Below are positions 34,545 through 42,992 of a DNA stretch of 64,000 nt, one piece after another. Under the pieces are notes generated by a model that did no database searches, was not told the DNA's origin, and was given only the letters and a program-made list of their open reading frames with translations. Origin of the DNA: an uncultured bacterium (GTDB lineage: Bacteria; Cyanobacteriota; Vampirovibrionia; Gastranaerophilales; Gastranaerophilaceae); assembly GCA_949296425.1 (NCBI GenBank), contig CASFPN010000016.1, forward strand, positions 58,023 through 122,022. Direction: 5' to 3'. The position numbers were made by a program, and so were the translations under genes. Every line of letters begins with the position of its first letter. Position 1 is the stretch's first letter.

Positions 34545-35579
34545 TTAAAATTGTTTCAAAAATCTTTCGTCATTGTTGAAGAAAAGTCTTATATCATCAA
34601 TTGCATATTTAAGCATTGCAAGACGTTCAACACCCATTCCAAAAGCGAAACCTGTATAAACATCAGGATCAATTCCTACAACTTCCAGAACGTTCGGATC
34701 AACCATGCCGCAGCCTAAAACTTCCAGCCAGCCTGTACCTGAACAGGTTCTGCATCCTTTGCCTTCACACATTATGCATTGAACATCAACTTCAGCAGAC
34801 GGTTCAGTGAACGGGAAAAAGCTGCTTCTGAAACGTGTCGGACGGCTTGAACCAAAATAAATCCTGATAAATTCATTTAAAACACCTTTTAAATCGCCGA
34901 ATGTTATATCTTTGTCAACATATAAGCCTTCAATCTGATGGAACAGATTGTTTTTACGTGCGTTTATATTCTCGTTTCTGTAAACTCTACCGGGAGAAAT
35001 TACTCTGATAGGCGGATTTTTTCCTTCCATAGCATGAATTTGCGCGCCGGAAGTCTGGCTTCTTAAAACAACATTTTTTGCAATTTCAGTGTAAAAAGTA
35101 TCCTGTACATCACGTGCCGGATGATCTTTTGGAACATTTAACGCATCAAAGTTATAATATTCAGTTTCAACCTCAGGTGATTTTTCTTCAGGAACAACAG
35201 AAAAACCTAAACTCTGAAATATCGCAACTATTTCATTTGTAGTTGATGTCAGAGGGTGCACTTTTCCCATTGGCGTATATTTTCCAGGTAAAGTAATATC
35301 AATTCTTTCGGTTAAAAGTTTTGCATTAAGCTCTTTACGATAAAATTCAGCATGTTTTTCTTTTAAGGCATCTTCAAGCTTTTGAGTAATTTCATTAGCT
35401 AAAGAGCCTATAACACGCTTATCTTCATCTGACAAATTTTTAAGGTTCTTTTTTATCTCATTAAATTCACCTTTACGGCTCAAATACTTTGCTCTTATTT
35501 CATCTATATCAGAAATTGAAGATGATTTCTCTAAATCTTCTGTTGCATTTTTATAAATATTTTCTAATTGTTCCTTCAT
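34545..35579 (-). CDS. pheS: Phenylalanyl-tRNA synthetase alpha subunit
   Basis: 344 aa, class II synthetase. N-terminal coiled coil, then HPLTSTTNEIVAIFQSLGF, FHQIEGLYVD (motif 2 region), PFTEPSAEVDV and GFAFGMGVERLAML (motif 3). An extra Cys cluster, CIMCEGKGCRTCSGTG, is typical of this bacterial form. pheT is not in the window. Confidence 0.96.
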   Translation of the reverse strand: MKEQLENIYKNATEDLEKSSSISDIDEIRAKYLSRKGEFNEIKKNLKNLSDEDKRVIGSLANEITQKLEDALKEKHAEFYRKELNAKLLTERIDITLPGKYTPMGKVHPLTSTTNEIVAIFQSLGFSVVPEEKSPEVETEYYNFDALNVPKDHPARDVQDTFYTEIAKNVVLRSQTSGAQIHAMEGKNPPIRVISPGRVYRNENINARKNNLFHQIEGLYVDKDITFGDLKGVLNEFIRIYFGSSRPTRFRSSFFPFTEPSAEVDVQCIMCEGKGCRTCSGTGWLEVLGCGMVDPNVLEVVGIDPDVYTGFAFGMGVERLAMLKYAIDDIRLFFNNDERFLKQF

Positions 35580-35610
35580 GTTTAGTCCTCTGTCTGTTAG
35601 CTTTTATAAT

Positions 35611-35690
35611 AATTACCCCTCACCCGAATTTGTAAATTCGCAGAAGCTTATTAACAAATTCTGCCCTCTCCCGCAAGGGGCGAGGGATTA
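35611..35690. repeat. Intergenic repeat with CTCTCCC(G)N(A)GGGGNGAGGG
   Basis: ACCCCTCACCC, GAATTTGTAAATTC (perfect palindrome), TTATTAACAAATTC and CCCTCTCCCGCAAGGGGCGAGGG; a nested palindromic intergenic element of the type that was taken up into the pseudopilin leaders. Confidence 0.6.
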
Positions 35691-36308
35691 AGATATTATT
35701 TCGTTATATTTTTTCTCGTATCCTATTGTAGTCATCGGTCCGTGTCCCGGAAAAACTTTAATATTATCATCAAGCGTAAACAATTTATTTTTTACACTAT
35801 CCGAAAGTTTTTTAAAACTTCCACCCAGTAAATCGGTTCGCCCGACACTATCTCTGAATAAAGTATCGCCTGAAAATAAATTATCATCAACAAGATAACA
35901 AACCCCGCCTTCTGTATGCCCCGGAGTTGTTATGACTTTGATATTCATATTCCCGACTTGAATTGTGTCGCCGTCATCCACAAATTTTTCATATAAAGGC
36001 GGCTTTGTGTCAGGCATATTAAACATTCTTGTAAACTCGTTTATTTTATCTGAAAGCATCAGATCGTTTTTATTAATAACAGCCTGAGCATTAAATGTGT
36101 CTTTCAAAGCATTCAGCCCCATAATATGATCAAAATGCCCGTGGGTTAGAAGAATATATTTTACGTCTACCCCTAATTCCTTTACAGAATCAGCAATTTC
36201 AGAAATTAAAGCCGTTGCATCAATTAAAACAGCCTCGCGAGTCTTCTCGTCTGCAAGAAGATACATATTATTTTCTATAGGTCCTGCAATAAATTGTTTT
36301 ATAATCAT
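35688..36308 (-). CDS. MBL-fold hydrolase (glyoxalase II-like)
   Basis: 206 aa. Metal motif THGHFDHIMG, then TPGHTEGGVCY, FSGDTLFRDSVGRTD and FPGHGPMTT. Cytoplasmic zinc hydrolase, probably a thioesterase. It overlaps kdsA by 4 bp (ATGA), so it is translationally coupled. Confidence 0.94.
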   Translation of the reverse strand: MIIKQFIAGPIENNMYLLADEKTREAVLIDATALISEIADSVKELGVDVKYILLTHGHFDHIMGLNALKDTFNAQAVINKNDLMLSDKINEFTRMFNMPDTKPPLYEKFVDDGDTIQVGNMNIKVITTPGHTEGGVCYLVDDNLFSGDTLFRDSVGRTDLLGGSFKKLSDSVKNKLFTLDDNIKVFPGHGPMTTIGYEKKYNEIIS

Positions 36309-37126
36309 TTACGCACCAGTTTAAAAATCTCGTTACAAATACTGAATAATTCTTCCGCATCATCTAATGCTACCATATTAGGGCCGTCGCATTTAGCCTT
36401 ATCAGGTTCGGGATGAACCTCAAAGAATAAAACATTTGCACCAGCAGCCATAGCAGCTTTCGCAAGAGTAGGCACAAACCTTCTGTCACCGCCCGAGCAT
36501 GCTCCCTGAGCACCCGGGAGCTGAACGCTGTGAGTTGCATCAAACACAACCGGATACCCGAATGCCTGCATAATAGGAATTGCCCTATAATCAACAACCA
36601 GATTGTTATACCCGAAAGAACATCCTCTGTCGGTTAACAAAATTTGATTATTTCCGCTGTCTTCCACTTTTCTAACCAGAGTTCCCATCTGTTCGGGAGC
36701 TAAAAATTGACCTTTTTTAATATTTATAATTCTGCCAGTTTTAGCAGCAGCTACAAGCAAATCTGTCTGTCTGCACAAAAAAGCAGGGATTTGTAATATA
36801 TCAGCAACCTTACTGACAGGTTCAGCCTGATCGGGTGTGTGAATATCCGTAACTATCGGGACATCAAACTTATCCTTAACAGACTGCAGCATTTCAAGCC
36901 CTTTTTCAAGCCCCGGACCGCGATAAGAGTTTATTGATGAGCGGTTTGCCTTGTCAAAAGAAGATTTAAAAACATAATTTATGCCTAATTTAGCAGTAAT
37001 TTCTCTTAATTTTCCTGCTGTTTCATCAAGGATTTCCTGACTTTCGGCAGCACATGGACCAGCAAGAATTGTCAGTTTATCCCCGCCTATCTCAAAGTCT
37101 CTCAATTTAATTTTCTTTATTTCCAT
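36305..37126 (-). CDS. kdsA: KDO-8-phosphate synthase
   Basis: 273 aa. Motifs: LTILAGPCAAES, FKSSFDKANRSS, KFDVPIVTDIHTPDQAEP, FLCRQTDLL, IINIKKGQFLAPEQM, TDRGCSFGYNNLVVD, FDATHSVQLPG. It makes KDO-8-P for the LPS core, showing a lipopolysaccharide-bearing envelope. Confidence 0.97.
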   Translation of the reverse strand: MEIKKIKLRDFEIGGDKLTILAGPCAAESQEILDETAGKLREITAKLGINYVFKSSFDKANRSSINSYRGPGLEKGLEMLQSVKDKFDVPIVTDIHTPDQAEPVSKVADILQIPAFLCRQTDLLVAAAKTGRIINIKKGQFLAPEQMGTLVRKVEDSGNNQILLTDRGCSFGYNNLVVDYRAIPIMQAFGYPVVFDATHSVQLPGAQGACSGGDRRFVPTLAKAAMAAGANVLFFEVHPEPDKAKCDGPNMVALDDAEELFSICNEIFKLVRK

Positions 37127-37189
37127 AACTCAATTATATGTAAAATATAACGGAATTACAAGCGTATAAATTCGGGACTTATATAGCAG

Positions 37190-37375
37190 TTTGCATAAAT
37201 TATTGGTAAAAACGTCATGCTGAACTTGTTTGACAAAGCGAACCAAAATTTTTGTCATCCTGAATTTATTTCAGGATCTTAAAAATTTTGAGTGAGCCTG
37301 TCCTTACGAAGTGCAGCATCTCATAGCAGTTAGACCCTGAAACGAGTTCAGGGTGACAATTTAGATATTGTTTTG
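37190..37375. repeat. REP-like cluster downstream of pseudopilin gene
   Basis: TCATGCTGAACTTG, GTCATCCTGAATTTATTTCAGGATCTT (palindrome arms TCCTGAA/TTCAGGA), and CCCTGAAACGAGTTCAGGG. Members of one dispersed family, also at 33.2, 39.3 and 53.2 kb. Confidence 0.75.
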
Positions 37376-37521
37376 TATAAACTGCGATATATCTCCTAAA
37401 TTAACGGGACGACAAAATTTTTACCAGGGATAATCATCCTTAATTTGCCACCCATCATGCTGTATCAAAGCACCGCAGTATCGTCCCCAACCGTTCTTGT
37501 TACAACCGCCTGGAGAGGAGT

Positions 37522-38136
37522 TTACAAGATCGTCTCGGGTAGTAGTCCATCCAGCCCCCCCCCCAAAAACTTTAATTTATTTATGCTGTTGGTATCACTA
37601 ATATAATATGCAAAAACATCTTTACCAACCATGTTAGGTTTCTTATCTCCGTTTATATCAACATAAATAATAACATTATATAGTAATTTACTATTATTAT
37701 CAAGCGCTATTAAAATAATAGAACCATCCAGTAAATATACTGCATAAAACATAGAAACACTAAATTCTTGTTTATTAAGATATTTATATGTTGGTAATTT
37801 ATTACATTTAACACCACAGTCTTCCGCCACATTTAAGTATGGCAAAATATAAGTGTTTACAAAATTTATTAAAGATATATTATAATTTGAACCATCGCTA
37901 AAATCATAAATTGGACCAAAATTAAAATTCCATGTTGAAGCATCCCCATTAACATTTTGCGACATAACAAACATCTGAGAAATTGTTGTATAATTTTTTT
38001 TTAATTTATTAACTGTTACATTTTTTTGATATTTAGCAATAAGAGCTGGCATTGTCATCGCCGCTACAACACCTATAATGCCTAAGGTAATTAAAATCTC
38101 AGAAAGTGTAAAGGCATCTACTAATTTTAGTTTCAT
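37522..38136 (-). CDS. Pseudopilin-like protein, C-terminus cut by G10
   Basis: 204 aa; leader MKLKLVDA, then FTLSEILITLGIIGVVAAMTMP, and IYVDINGDKKPNMVGKDVF near the end. At residue 185 a G10 run (37555-37564) shifts the frame and the protein ends LDGLLPETIL. With 11 (or 8) G it would read on to GWTTRDDLVNSSPGG and CGALIQHDGWQIKDDYPW, stopping at 37421; that ending is the conserved C-terminus of the gene at 33815 (DGWQIKNDYPWK). So ten G gives a shortened form. Divergent from an XRE gene. Confidence 0.85.
   Translation of the reverse strand: MKLKLVDAFTLSEILITLGIIGVVAAMTMPALIAKYQKNVTVNKLKKNYTTISQMFVMSQNVNGDASTWNFNFGPIYDFSDGSNYNISLINFVNTYILPYLNVAEDCGVKCNKLPTYKYLNKQEFSVSMFYAVYLLDGSIILIALDNNSKLLYNVIIYVDINGDKKPNMVGKDVFAYYISDTNSINKLKFLGGGLDGLLPETIL
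37555..37564 (-). repeat. Homopolymer C10 inside the pseudopilin C-terminal coding part
   Basis: Ten C; codes Gly residues (LGGG). Unlike the other five tracts it is near the end of the gene. 11 or 8 residues restore the conserved C-terminus. Confidence 0.95.
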
Positions 38137-38161
38137 TATACTCTCCTATATTATAAAACAT

Positions 38162-38191
38162 AATTATAATTATTTTTTAATAATTATAATT
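38162..38191. promoter_or_regulatory. Operator-like 13-bp inverted repeat
   Basis: AATTATAATTATT / AATAATTATAATT, perfect, with a 4-bp TTTT spacer, midway between the divergent pseudopilin (start 38136) and XRE gene (start 38205 or 38229). Placement fits autoregulation by the XRE protein. Confidence 0.6.
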
Positions 38192-38228
38192 ATTTGAGAG
38201 AGGAATGTCAAGTTCGTATAATATACAA

Positions 38229-38453
38229 ATGAATAAACAGGAATTTCAAGAAAAATACGGAATTGAATTAAAAGTTGCGCGTGTAAGAAAAAAATTAACG
38301 CAAGAACAATTAGCAGAAAAAATAGATTGCTCTTCTGTTTATATAGGCTACCTTGAACGTGGATTGCAATGCCCGACAATTTATCAATTTTTAAAAATTG
38401 CAAGAATATTAGGTATTGATTTAAATGAATTTTTTAAAGATTTTATAGAATAA
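38229..38453 (+). CDS. XRE-family regulator
   Basis: 74 aa from MNKQEFQEKYG; an ATG at 38205 is in frame but its GAGAGG site would be too close. HTH_3: LKVARVRKKLTQEQLAEKIDCSSVYIGYLERGLQCPTIYQF. It faces away from the pseudopilin with the G10-tract C-terminus and the 13-bp inverted repeat lies between. Confidence 0.9.
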   Translation: MNKQEFQEKYGIELKVARVRKKLTQEQLAEKIDCSSVYIGYLERGLQCPTIYQFLKIARILGIDLNEFFKDFIE

Positions 38454-38487
38454 AAAAGCACCTCTCTAAAAGGTGCTTTTCGTTTTT
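38453..38487. terminator. Bidirectional terminator
   Basis: The stem AAAAGCACCT / AGGTGCTTTT with T/A flanks separates the convergent XRE gene and rplA. Confidence 0.88.
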
Positions 38488-38504
38488 AATTTTAGATATT
38501 CTGA

Positions 38505-39230
38505 TTAAGAAATAAGTTCTTTTACTTCTGCAGCAATATTTTTCGGATCTAATTTAATACCCGGTCCCATTGTTGTTGAGAGGTAAACAGATTTTACAAA
38601 TGTGCCTTTTGCAGAAGAAGGTTTAGATCTCAATACAGCATCAGCTAAAGTTGCAAAGTTTTTAAGCAGATCTTCTTCGCTGAATTCAATCTTGCCGACA
38701 GGACAGTGAATCATACCCTGTTTGTCAGCTCTGTATTCAACTTTACCGGCTTTTGCATCTTTAACTGCTTTTGCAATATCCATTGTAACAGTTCCTGTTT
38801 TCGGGTTAGGCATTAAACCTTTAGGACCTAACACACGTCCTAATTTACCGAGCATCCCCATACAATCAGGTGTTGCAATCAATGTGTCAAAGTCAAACCA
38901 TCCGCCTGAAATCTTATCAATAATTTCTTCAGCACCGGCATAATCTGCACCGGCATCTTTAGCTTCAGTAGCTTTAGCACCTTTTGCAATTACACAAACC
39001 TTAACTGTTTTACCTAAACCTGCAGGCAATACAACAGTTGATCTGATTTGTTGATCAGCCTGACGAACATCAATACCTAATCTCATATGGCATTCAACTG
39101 TTTCGTTAAATTTTGAAACTTCTTTTGAAATTTCTTTTAATTTTTTAATTGTATCAACAGCAGTTGCCGGCTGAACAAATCCTTCCAGCATTTCCTGCAT
39201 TTTCTTTTGTTTTTTAGTTAATTTTGACAT
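38505..39230 (-). CDS. rplA: 50S ribosomal protein L1
   Basis: 241 aa. Motifs: [78 protein letters not shown]. It binds 23S rRNA; end of the rpmG-secE-nusG-rplK-rplA operon. Confidence 0.97.
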   Translation of the reverse strand: MSKLTKKQKKMQEMLEGFVQPATAVDTIKKLKEISKEVSKFNETVECHMRLGIDVRQADQQIRSTVVLPAGLGKTVKVCVIAKGAKATEAKDAGADYAGAEEIIDKISGGWFDFDTLIATPDCMGMLGKLGRVLGPKGLMPNPKTGTVTMDIAKAVKDAKAGKVEYRADKQGMIHCPVGKIEFSEEDLLKNFATLADAVLRSKPSSAKGTFVKSVYLSTTMGPGIKLDPKNIAAEVKELIS

Positions 39231-39269
39231 TTTCTTTAATTCCTTTCGTGGTATTAGCGGAAATTACCT

Positions 39270-39335
39270 GCGGTCATGCTAAACCTGTGTCAGCATCTCT
39301 TAAAAGATCCTGAAATAAATTCAGGATGACAGAGA
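39270..39335. repeat. REP-like element between rplA and rplK
   Basis: GTCATGCTAAACCTGTGTCAGCATCTCTT and GATCCTGAAATAAATTCAGGATGAC, both palindromic, within the ribosomal operon spacer. Confidence 0.7.
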
Positions 39336-39350
39336 TAATCTTCCTTCCAT

Positions 39351-39779
39351 CTAACCTTCTTTAACTGTAACACCCATAGCTCTGCAAGAACCTTTAATCA
39401 TATTCACAGCAGCTTCCATAGATGTAGCGTTCAAGTCATTCATTTTAATTTTAGCGATTTCTTCAAGCTGTTCTTTAGTGATTTCGCCAACTTTATCCTT
39501 ATTAGGAACAGCTGAACCTTTAGGAAGGTTTAAAGCTTTCTTAATAAGTACAGGTGCCGGAGGTGATTTTACGATGAAAGAAAAACTTCTGTCTTCGTAA
39601 ACATCAATTACAACCGGAATAATGTATCCAGCCTGAGATTCTGTTTTAGCATTGAATTGCTTACAGAAATCCATAATGTTGACACCGTGCTGACCTAATG
39701 CAGGTCCGACCGGCGGTGAGGGATTTGCTTTACCTGCTTCAATTTGAAGCTTGATTTTTCCTACTACTTTTTTTGCCAT
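39351..39779 (-). CDS. rplK: 50S ribosomal protein L11
   Basis: 142 aa. Signatures: [59 protein letters not shown]. Forms the GTPase-associated stalk base. Confidence 0.98.
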   Translation of the reverse strand: MAKKVVGKIKLQIEAGKANPSPPVGPALGQHGVNIMDFCKQFNAKTESQAGYIIPVVIDVYEDRSFSFIVKSPPAPVLIKKALNLPKGSAVPNKDKVGEITKEQLEEIAKIKMNDLNATSMEAAVNMIKGSCRAMGVTVKEG

Positions 39780-39901
39780 TTTGTTCTCCTTTTGTGGTAC
39801 TAACGGTCTCTGAGTTTTCAGAGGGTCCTTCCACAGTTTTTGTACTATTTATATATTTTTATTTTTTTGTAACACATAGCTTACTTTAACAAAACTATGT
39901 A

Positions 39902-40540
39902 TTAAAGTTTATTGATTTGTTTGTATTCTAATTCAACAGGCGTTTCACGTCCGAAGATTGAAACATTTGCACGAAGTTTAGACTTATCAGGGTAAACTTC
40001 AATAATGTCTGCGATAAAGTCTGCAAAAGGTCCTGATGTAATTCTAACCTTGTCACCTGCTTTAACGTCAAGTTCAATTTTCTGAGAAGTAGAAGTCGAA
40101 CGGTTAATAATCTTTTTAATTTCGCTGTCACGTGCAGGAATCGGTTTTTTTGCGGAGCCAACAAATTTTGTTACACCTGAAGTGTGTCTTACAACATACC
40201 AGCTGTCCTCATCCATTATCATTTCAACAAGAACATAACCGGGGAATATTTTTTCTTCGCGTTCCTGTTTTTTACCGCCTTTCATCTGAGTAACAGTTTT
40301 TTGCGGAACTTCTATTCTGAATATCTTATCGCCCATATTCATATATTCAATACGTTTTTCAAGGTTTACTTTTACTTTGTTTTCATACCCTGAATATGTA
40401 TGAACAATGTACCAGCGTTTTTGGTTTTTCTTAGCTTCTTTTTTTTCAGCCTCTGCTTCTTCCTGTGCTTTAGCTTCTAAAGCTTCCTGAGCTTTATCTT
40501 CATTAAGCTGTTCTTCCATTGATTTTTCTTTTTTAGTCAT
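39902..40540 (-). CDS. nusG: Transcription factor NusG
   Basis: 212 aa, NGN plus KOW: RWYIVHTYSGYENKVKVNLEKR, FPGYVLVEM, TSGVTKFVG, KAGDKVRITSGPFADFIADI. Links RNA polymerase with ribosome or Rho. An acidic/Ala N-terminal extension of about 40 residues is unusual but in frame with the ATG. Confidence 0.97.
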   Translation of the reverse strand: MTKKEKSMEEQLNEDKAQEALEAKAQEEAEAEKKEAKKNQKRWYIVHTYSGYENKVKVNLEKRIEYMNMGDKIFRIEVPQKTVTQMKGGKKQEREEKIFPGYVLVEMIMDEDSWYVVRHTSGVTKFVGSAKKPIPARDSEIKKIINRSTSTSQKIELDVKAGDKVRITSGPFADFIADIIEVYPDKSKLRANVSIFGRETPVELEYKQINKL

Positions 40541-40568
40541 AAGCCACCTTTATGTTTTGTAAACCGGA

Positions 40569-40793
40569 CTATTTGATTAATCCAAGCAAACCTTTAAAAA
40601 TTACATCCATTAAATATACTGCAACAGTGAAAACAAACACAATAGCAATAACAAAAACAGTTTCAGCCACAACCTGACGTTTTTCAGGCCAGCTTATTTT
40701 ACCCCATTCGGTTCTGACGCCTCTGAAGTATGTTTTTACTGAATTTGTTGTACTTTCTAACCATGCCGGTGTTGAATTTTCTGAACCTATCAT
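40569..40793 (-). CDS. secE: Preprotein translocase subunit SecE
   Basis: 74 aa from MIGSENSTPAWLE. Upstream in-frame ATGs would run into tRNA-Trp, and this ATG has AAGGAAAC before it. Core motif RGVRTEWGKISWPEKRQVV, then one TM segment (VFVIAIVFVFTVAVYLM). Small subunit of SecYEG. Confidence 0.93.
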   Translation of the reverse strand: MIGSENSTPAWLESTTNSVKTYFRGVRTEWGKISWPEKRQVVAETVFVIAIVFVFTVAVYLMDVIFKGLLGLIK

Positions 40794-40820
40794 ATTTTGT
40801 TTCCTTATAACTTTATAAAT

Positions 40821-40893
40821 CGCGCCCTGAAGGACTCGAACCCTCGACATCCGGTTTTGGAGACCGACGTTCTACCAACTGAACTAAGGACGC
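40821..40893 (-). tRNA. tRNA-Trp (CCA)
   Basis: 73 nt: acceptor GCGTCCT/AGGGCGC, anticodon loop CTCCAAA (anticodon CCA), T-arm GAGGG-TTCGAGT-CCTTC. In the common rpmG-tRNA-Trp-secE position. Confidence 0.97.
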
Positions 40894-40897
40894 ATAT

Positions 40898-40987
40898 TGG
40901 AAGTTAAGAAGATTGGAAGATAAGAAGTTAAGCCATTTTCATATAATGCCTACCCTCCTATCTTCTTATCATCTTATCTTCTACTTC
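40898..40987. repeat. Imperfect inverted-repeat element
   Basis: GGAAGTTAAGAAG..GGAAGATAAGAAGTTAAG against CTTCTTATCATCTTATCTTC in the rpmG/tRNA-Trp spacer. A related design (G/C-flanked, AAGTGAATAAG arms) is at 42.6 and 52.2 kb. Confidence 0.55.
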
Positions 40988-41148
40988 GTTTCCTTGTGGT
41001 TGGTATGTTTTTTGCAAGTCGGGCAGTATTTGCTCAACTCTAATCTTTCTTTAATATTTTTTTTGTTTTTTGTTGTTGTGTAGTTTCTTTCTTTGCAATC
41101 TTCACATGCTAGAACTACCATTCTGTCATTTTTTCCTTTGATACCCAT
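40981..41148 (-). CDS. rpmG: 50S ribosomal protein L33
   Basis: 55 aa. Reads [20 protein letters not shown] then [11 protein letters not shown], with a zinc ribbon made of CEDC and CPTC. Classical first gene upstream of tRNA-Trp and secE. Confidence 0.95.
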   Translation of the reverse strand: MGIKGKNDRMVVLACEDCKERNYTTTKNKKNIKERLELSKYCPTCKKHTNHKETK

Positions 41149-41234
41149 TGTTTTTATTTCCTTTTCAATTAATTAAATTCAAATTTGGAGAAGCAATTTT
41201 GTTTAATTTGCCCCTGTTTCGCGGCCTTTAAAAA

Positions 41235-41308
41235 AGAATGTGATATAACTCACATTCTAATTTAATCGGCTTATGTTTACATAATAAAACAAACAAAATA
41301 AATTGCAA
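41235..41308 (-). promoter_or_regulatory. Promoter plus terminator-like hairpin ahead of rpmG operon
   Basis: On the minus strand TTGCAA (41308-41303), 16-bp spacer, TATTAT (41286-41281), then about 16-20 nt later a 9-bp hairpin AGAATGTGA / TCACATTCT (41258-41235) followed by seven T. A terminator inside the leader of the L33-SecE-NusG-L11-L1 operon would act as an attenuator. Inference from sequence only. Confidence 0.5.
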
Positions 41309-41345
41309 ACGTTTTGTAAACAAACAATAAGCTAATATAAACAGA

Positions 41346-41372
41346 AACAACCGGCTAATATAGCCGATTGTT
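41346..41372 (-). terminator. Terminator after coiled-coil gene
   Basis: AACAACCGGCTA / TAGCCGATTGTT, 3-nt loop, downstream of the gene ending at 41391. Confidence 0.7.
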
Positions 41373-41390
41373 CGTTGCAGAAAAATTATT

Positions 41391-42002
41391 TTAATTTATT
41401 GTAAAGTCAGAGCTTGCCGGAACTCTTTCAGAGGAGTAGGGCGAAGGGATATCGTAACTCCTGAAAGATTCTGAACGAAGTTTTTCCATGTAAACCTGAC
41501 CGTTTTTGACAATTTGTTGCTGTTGGGTCAAATTCTTTTCAAGATTTGTCAAAACCTGTTCTGCATAAAGTTCTGCGCCTTCTTTTGTTTTCATTGCATC
41601 TTCGGTTGCTTGCGCTCTTATATTGTCAGCTTCTTCAAGTGCTTTACGTTTAATTTCTTCACATTCTTCCTGCACTTGAGTTCTGATTCTAATACCTTCA
41701 CGTTCGAGTGCTTTTATAAAATCAGCTTCTGACAATTTTCTGTCTGCTTCCATCTGCGCATCTTTTACAATTTTTTCAGCCTTTTGTTGTGCTTCAATCT
41801 GAAGTTCATCTCTGCGTCTCAAAAAGGCTCTTGCTTCCTGAACCTCAACAGGTAAAGAAGCATAAATTCTATCTATTAATGTTTCAATTTCCTTAGTTTT
41901 TACAACAGTAAATTTTCTCGGGATTATAGGAAAACCTTCCTCCAAGGCAATTTCCAACATTTTTAATAAGTCATATACACCATTTTGCTGCATTGCTGTC
42001 AC
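41391..42002 (-). CDS. DivIVA-like coiled-coil protein
   Basis: 203 aa. GTG start with AAAGG 7 nt upstream. An N-terminal DivIVA-like stretch (YDLLKMLEIALEEGFPIIPRKF, VEVQEARAFLRRRDELQIEAQ) is followed by a long coiled coil (about residues 65-175). This resembles the conserved Cyanobacteria/Melainabacteria DivIVA-like (Cdv3-type) proteins; family named from pattern only. Next to coaD. Confidence 0.75.
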   Translation of the reverse strand: MTAMQQNGVYDLLKMLEIALEEGFPIIPRKFTVVKTKEIETLIDRIYASLPVEVQEARAFLRRRDELQIEAQQKAEKIVKDAQMEADRKLSEADFIKALEREGIRIRTQVQEECEEIKRKALEEADNIRAQATEDAMKTKEGAELYAEQVLTNLEKNLTQQQQIVKNGQVYMEKLRSESFRSYDIPSPYSSERVPASSDFTIN

Positions 42003-42086
42003 ACATATACCTTTCTTAAATATAATTATATTCTACATAAGCGTATATTAATTGTCAAATACTTTATTATTACACAGCTAAATATT

Positions 42087-42566
42087 TTAACATTTATAAT
42101 TATTTTTTAAATAATCATTAACAGGTTCAGGCACAAATTTTGAAATATCACCTTTATTAAGAAAAATTTCTTTTATCGTACTTGATGAGATAAAATTATA
42201 TTTTGGTTTTGTTGTAAGAAATACTGTTTTAACCTCGTCGGCCAGAGCACTGTTTGCCTGAGAAAGCTGCATTTCATATTCAAAGTCGGATACTGCCCGC
42301 AAACCTCTAATTAAAACTGTAGCACCTTTTTGGCGCGCATAATTTATTGTCAGTCCTTCAAAAAAATCCACTTCAACATTTTCAAGATCTTTTACGCTCT
42401 GCCTGATAAGTTCAACTCTCACATTAACGGGCAAAAAACCATGTTTTTCAGAGTTTCGGGCAACTGCAATAATAATCTTGTCAAAAATGCCTGCTGCTGT
42501 TTTCAAAATATCAAGATGACCTTTGGTAACCGGATCAAAACTCCCGGGATAAATCGCTATTTTCAT
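42087..42566 (-). CDS. coaD: Phosphopantetheine adenylyltransferase
   Basis: 159 aa. YPGSFDPVTKGHLDIL (nucleotidyltransferase HxGH-type), TVLIRGLRAVSDFEYEMQ and YNFISSSTIKEI. Penultimate step of coenzyme A synthesis. Confidence 0.97.
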   Translation of the reverse strand: MKIAIYPGSFDPVTKGHLDILKTAAGIFDKIIIAVARNSEKHGFLPVNVRVELIRQSVKDLENVEVDFFEGLTINYARQKGATVLIRGLRAVSDFEYEMQLSQANSALADEVKTVFLTTKPKYNFISSSTIKEIFLNKGDISKFVPEPVNDYLKNNYKC

Positions 42567-42612
42567 ATATATTCCTTTTTCTTATTTTTTGATTATAAAA
42601 CAAAAATAAAAA

Positions 42613-42748
42613 ACATAATAAATATTATTGGAAGTGAATAAATAGGTGAATAAGCGAATAAGTCCTTAAGGTGAGGCTGAAGCGCACAAAATATTATCTT
42701 CCTCTCCCAGGGAGAGGGAAAATTAACTTCCAATAATATTTATTATGT
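42613..42748. mobile_element. MITE-like element with 23-bp perfect TIRs
   Basis: The ends ACATAATAAATATTATTGGAAGT-type arms at 42613-42635 and 42726-42748 are exact reverse complements (23 bp) around 90 bp of non-coding DNA that includes GTGAATAAGCGAATAAG and CCTCTCCCAGGGAGAGGG. It has no ORF. It lies in the 426-bp coaD spacer, of which nothing else is recognisable apart from the terminator at 42916. Confidence 0.65.
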
Positions 42749-42915
42749 AAAGTTTTATTACAATATGCACAATATTACGCAATTATATACTTCTGAAATA
42801 CTTTATGTATATATAAGAAATAAATAAATTGCAAAAGCAATAATCAATAAATTTTCACACTACCTACTACACTTTCTACCTACTAACCTTTTACACGAGA
42901 AATCACTAAGATTTT

Positions 42916-42950
42916 AAAAAGCTTCTAAAAAATTAGAAGCTCTTTTTATT
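42916..42950 (-). terminator. Terminator of the metalloprotease-like gene
   Basis: AAAAAGCTTCTAA / TTAGAAGCTCTTTTT, downstream of the gene ending at 42993. Confidence 0.8.
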
Positions 42951-42992
42951 TATAAACAGATAAATATACCGCATATTAGATACAGCATTATA

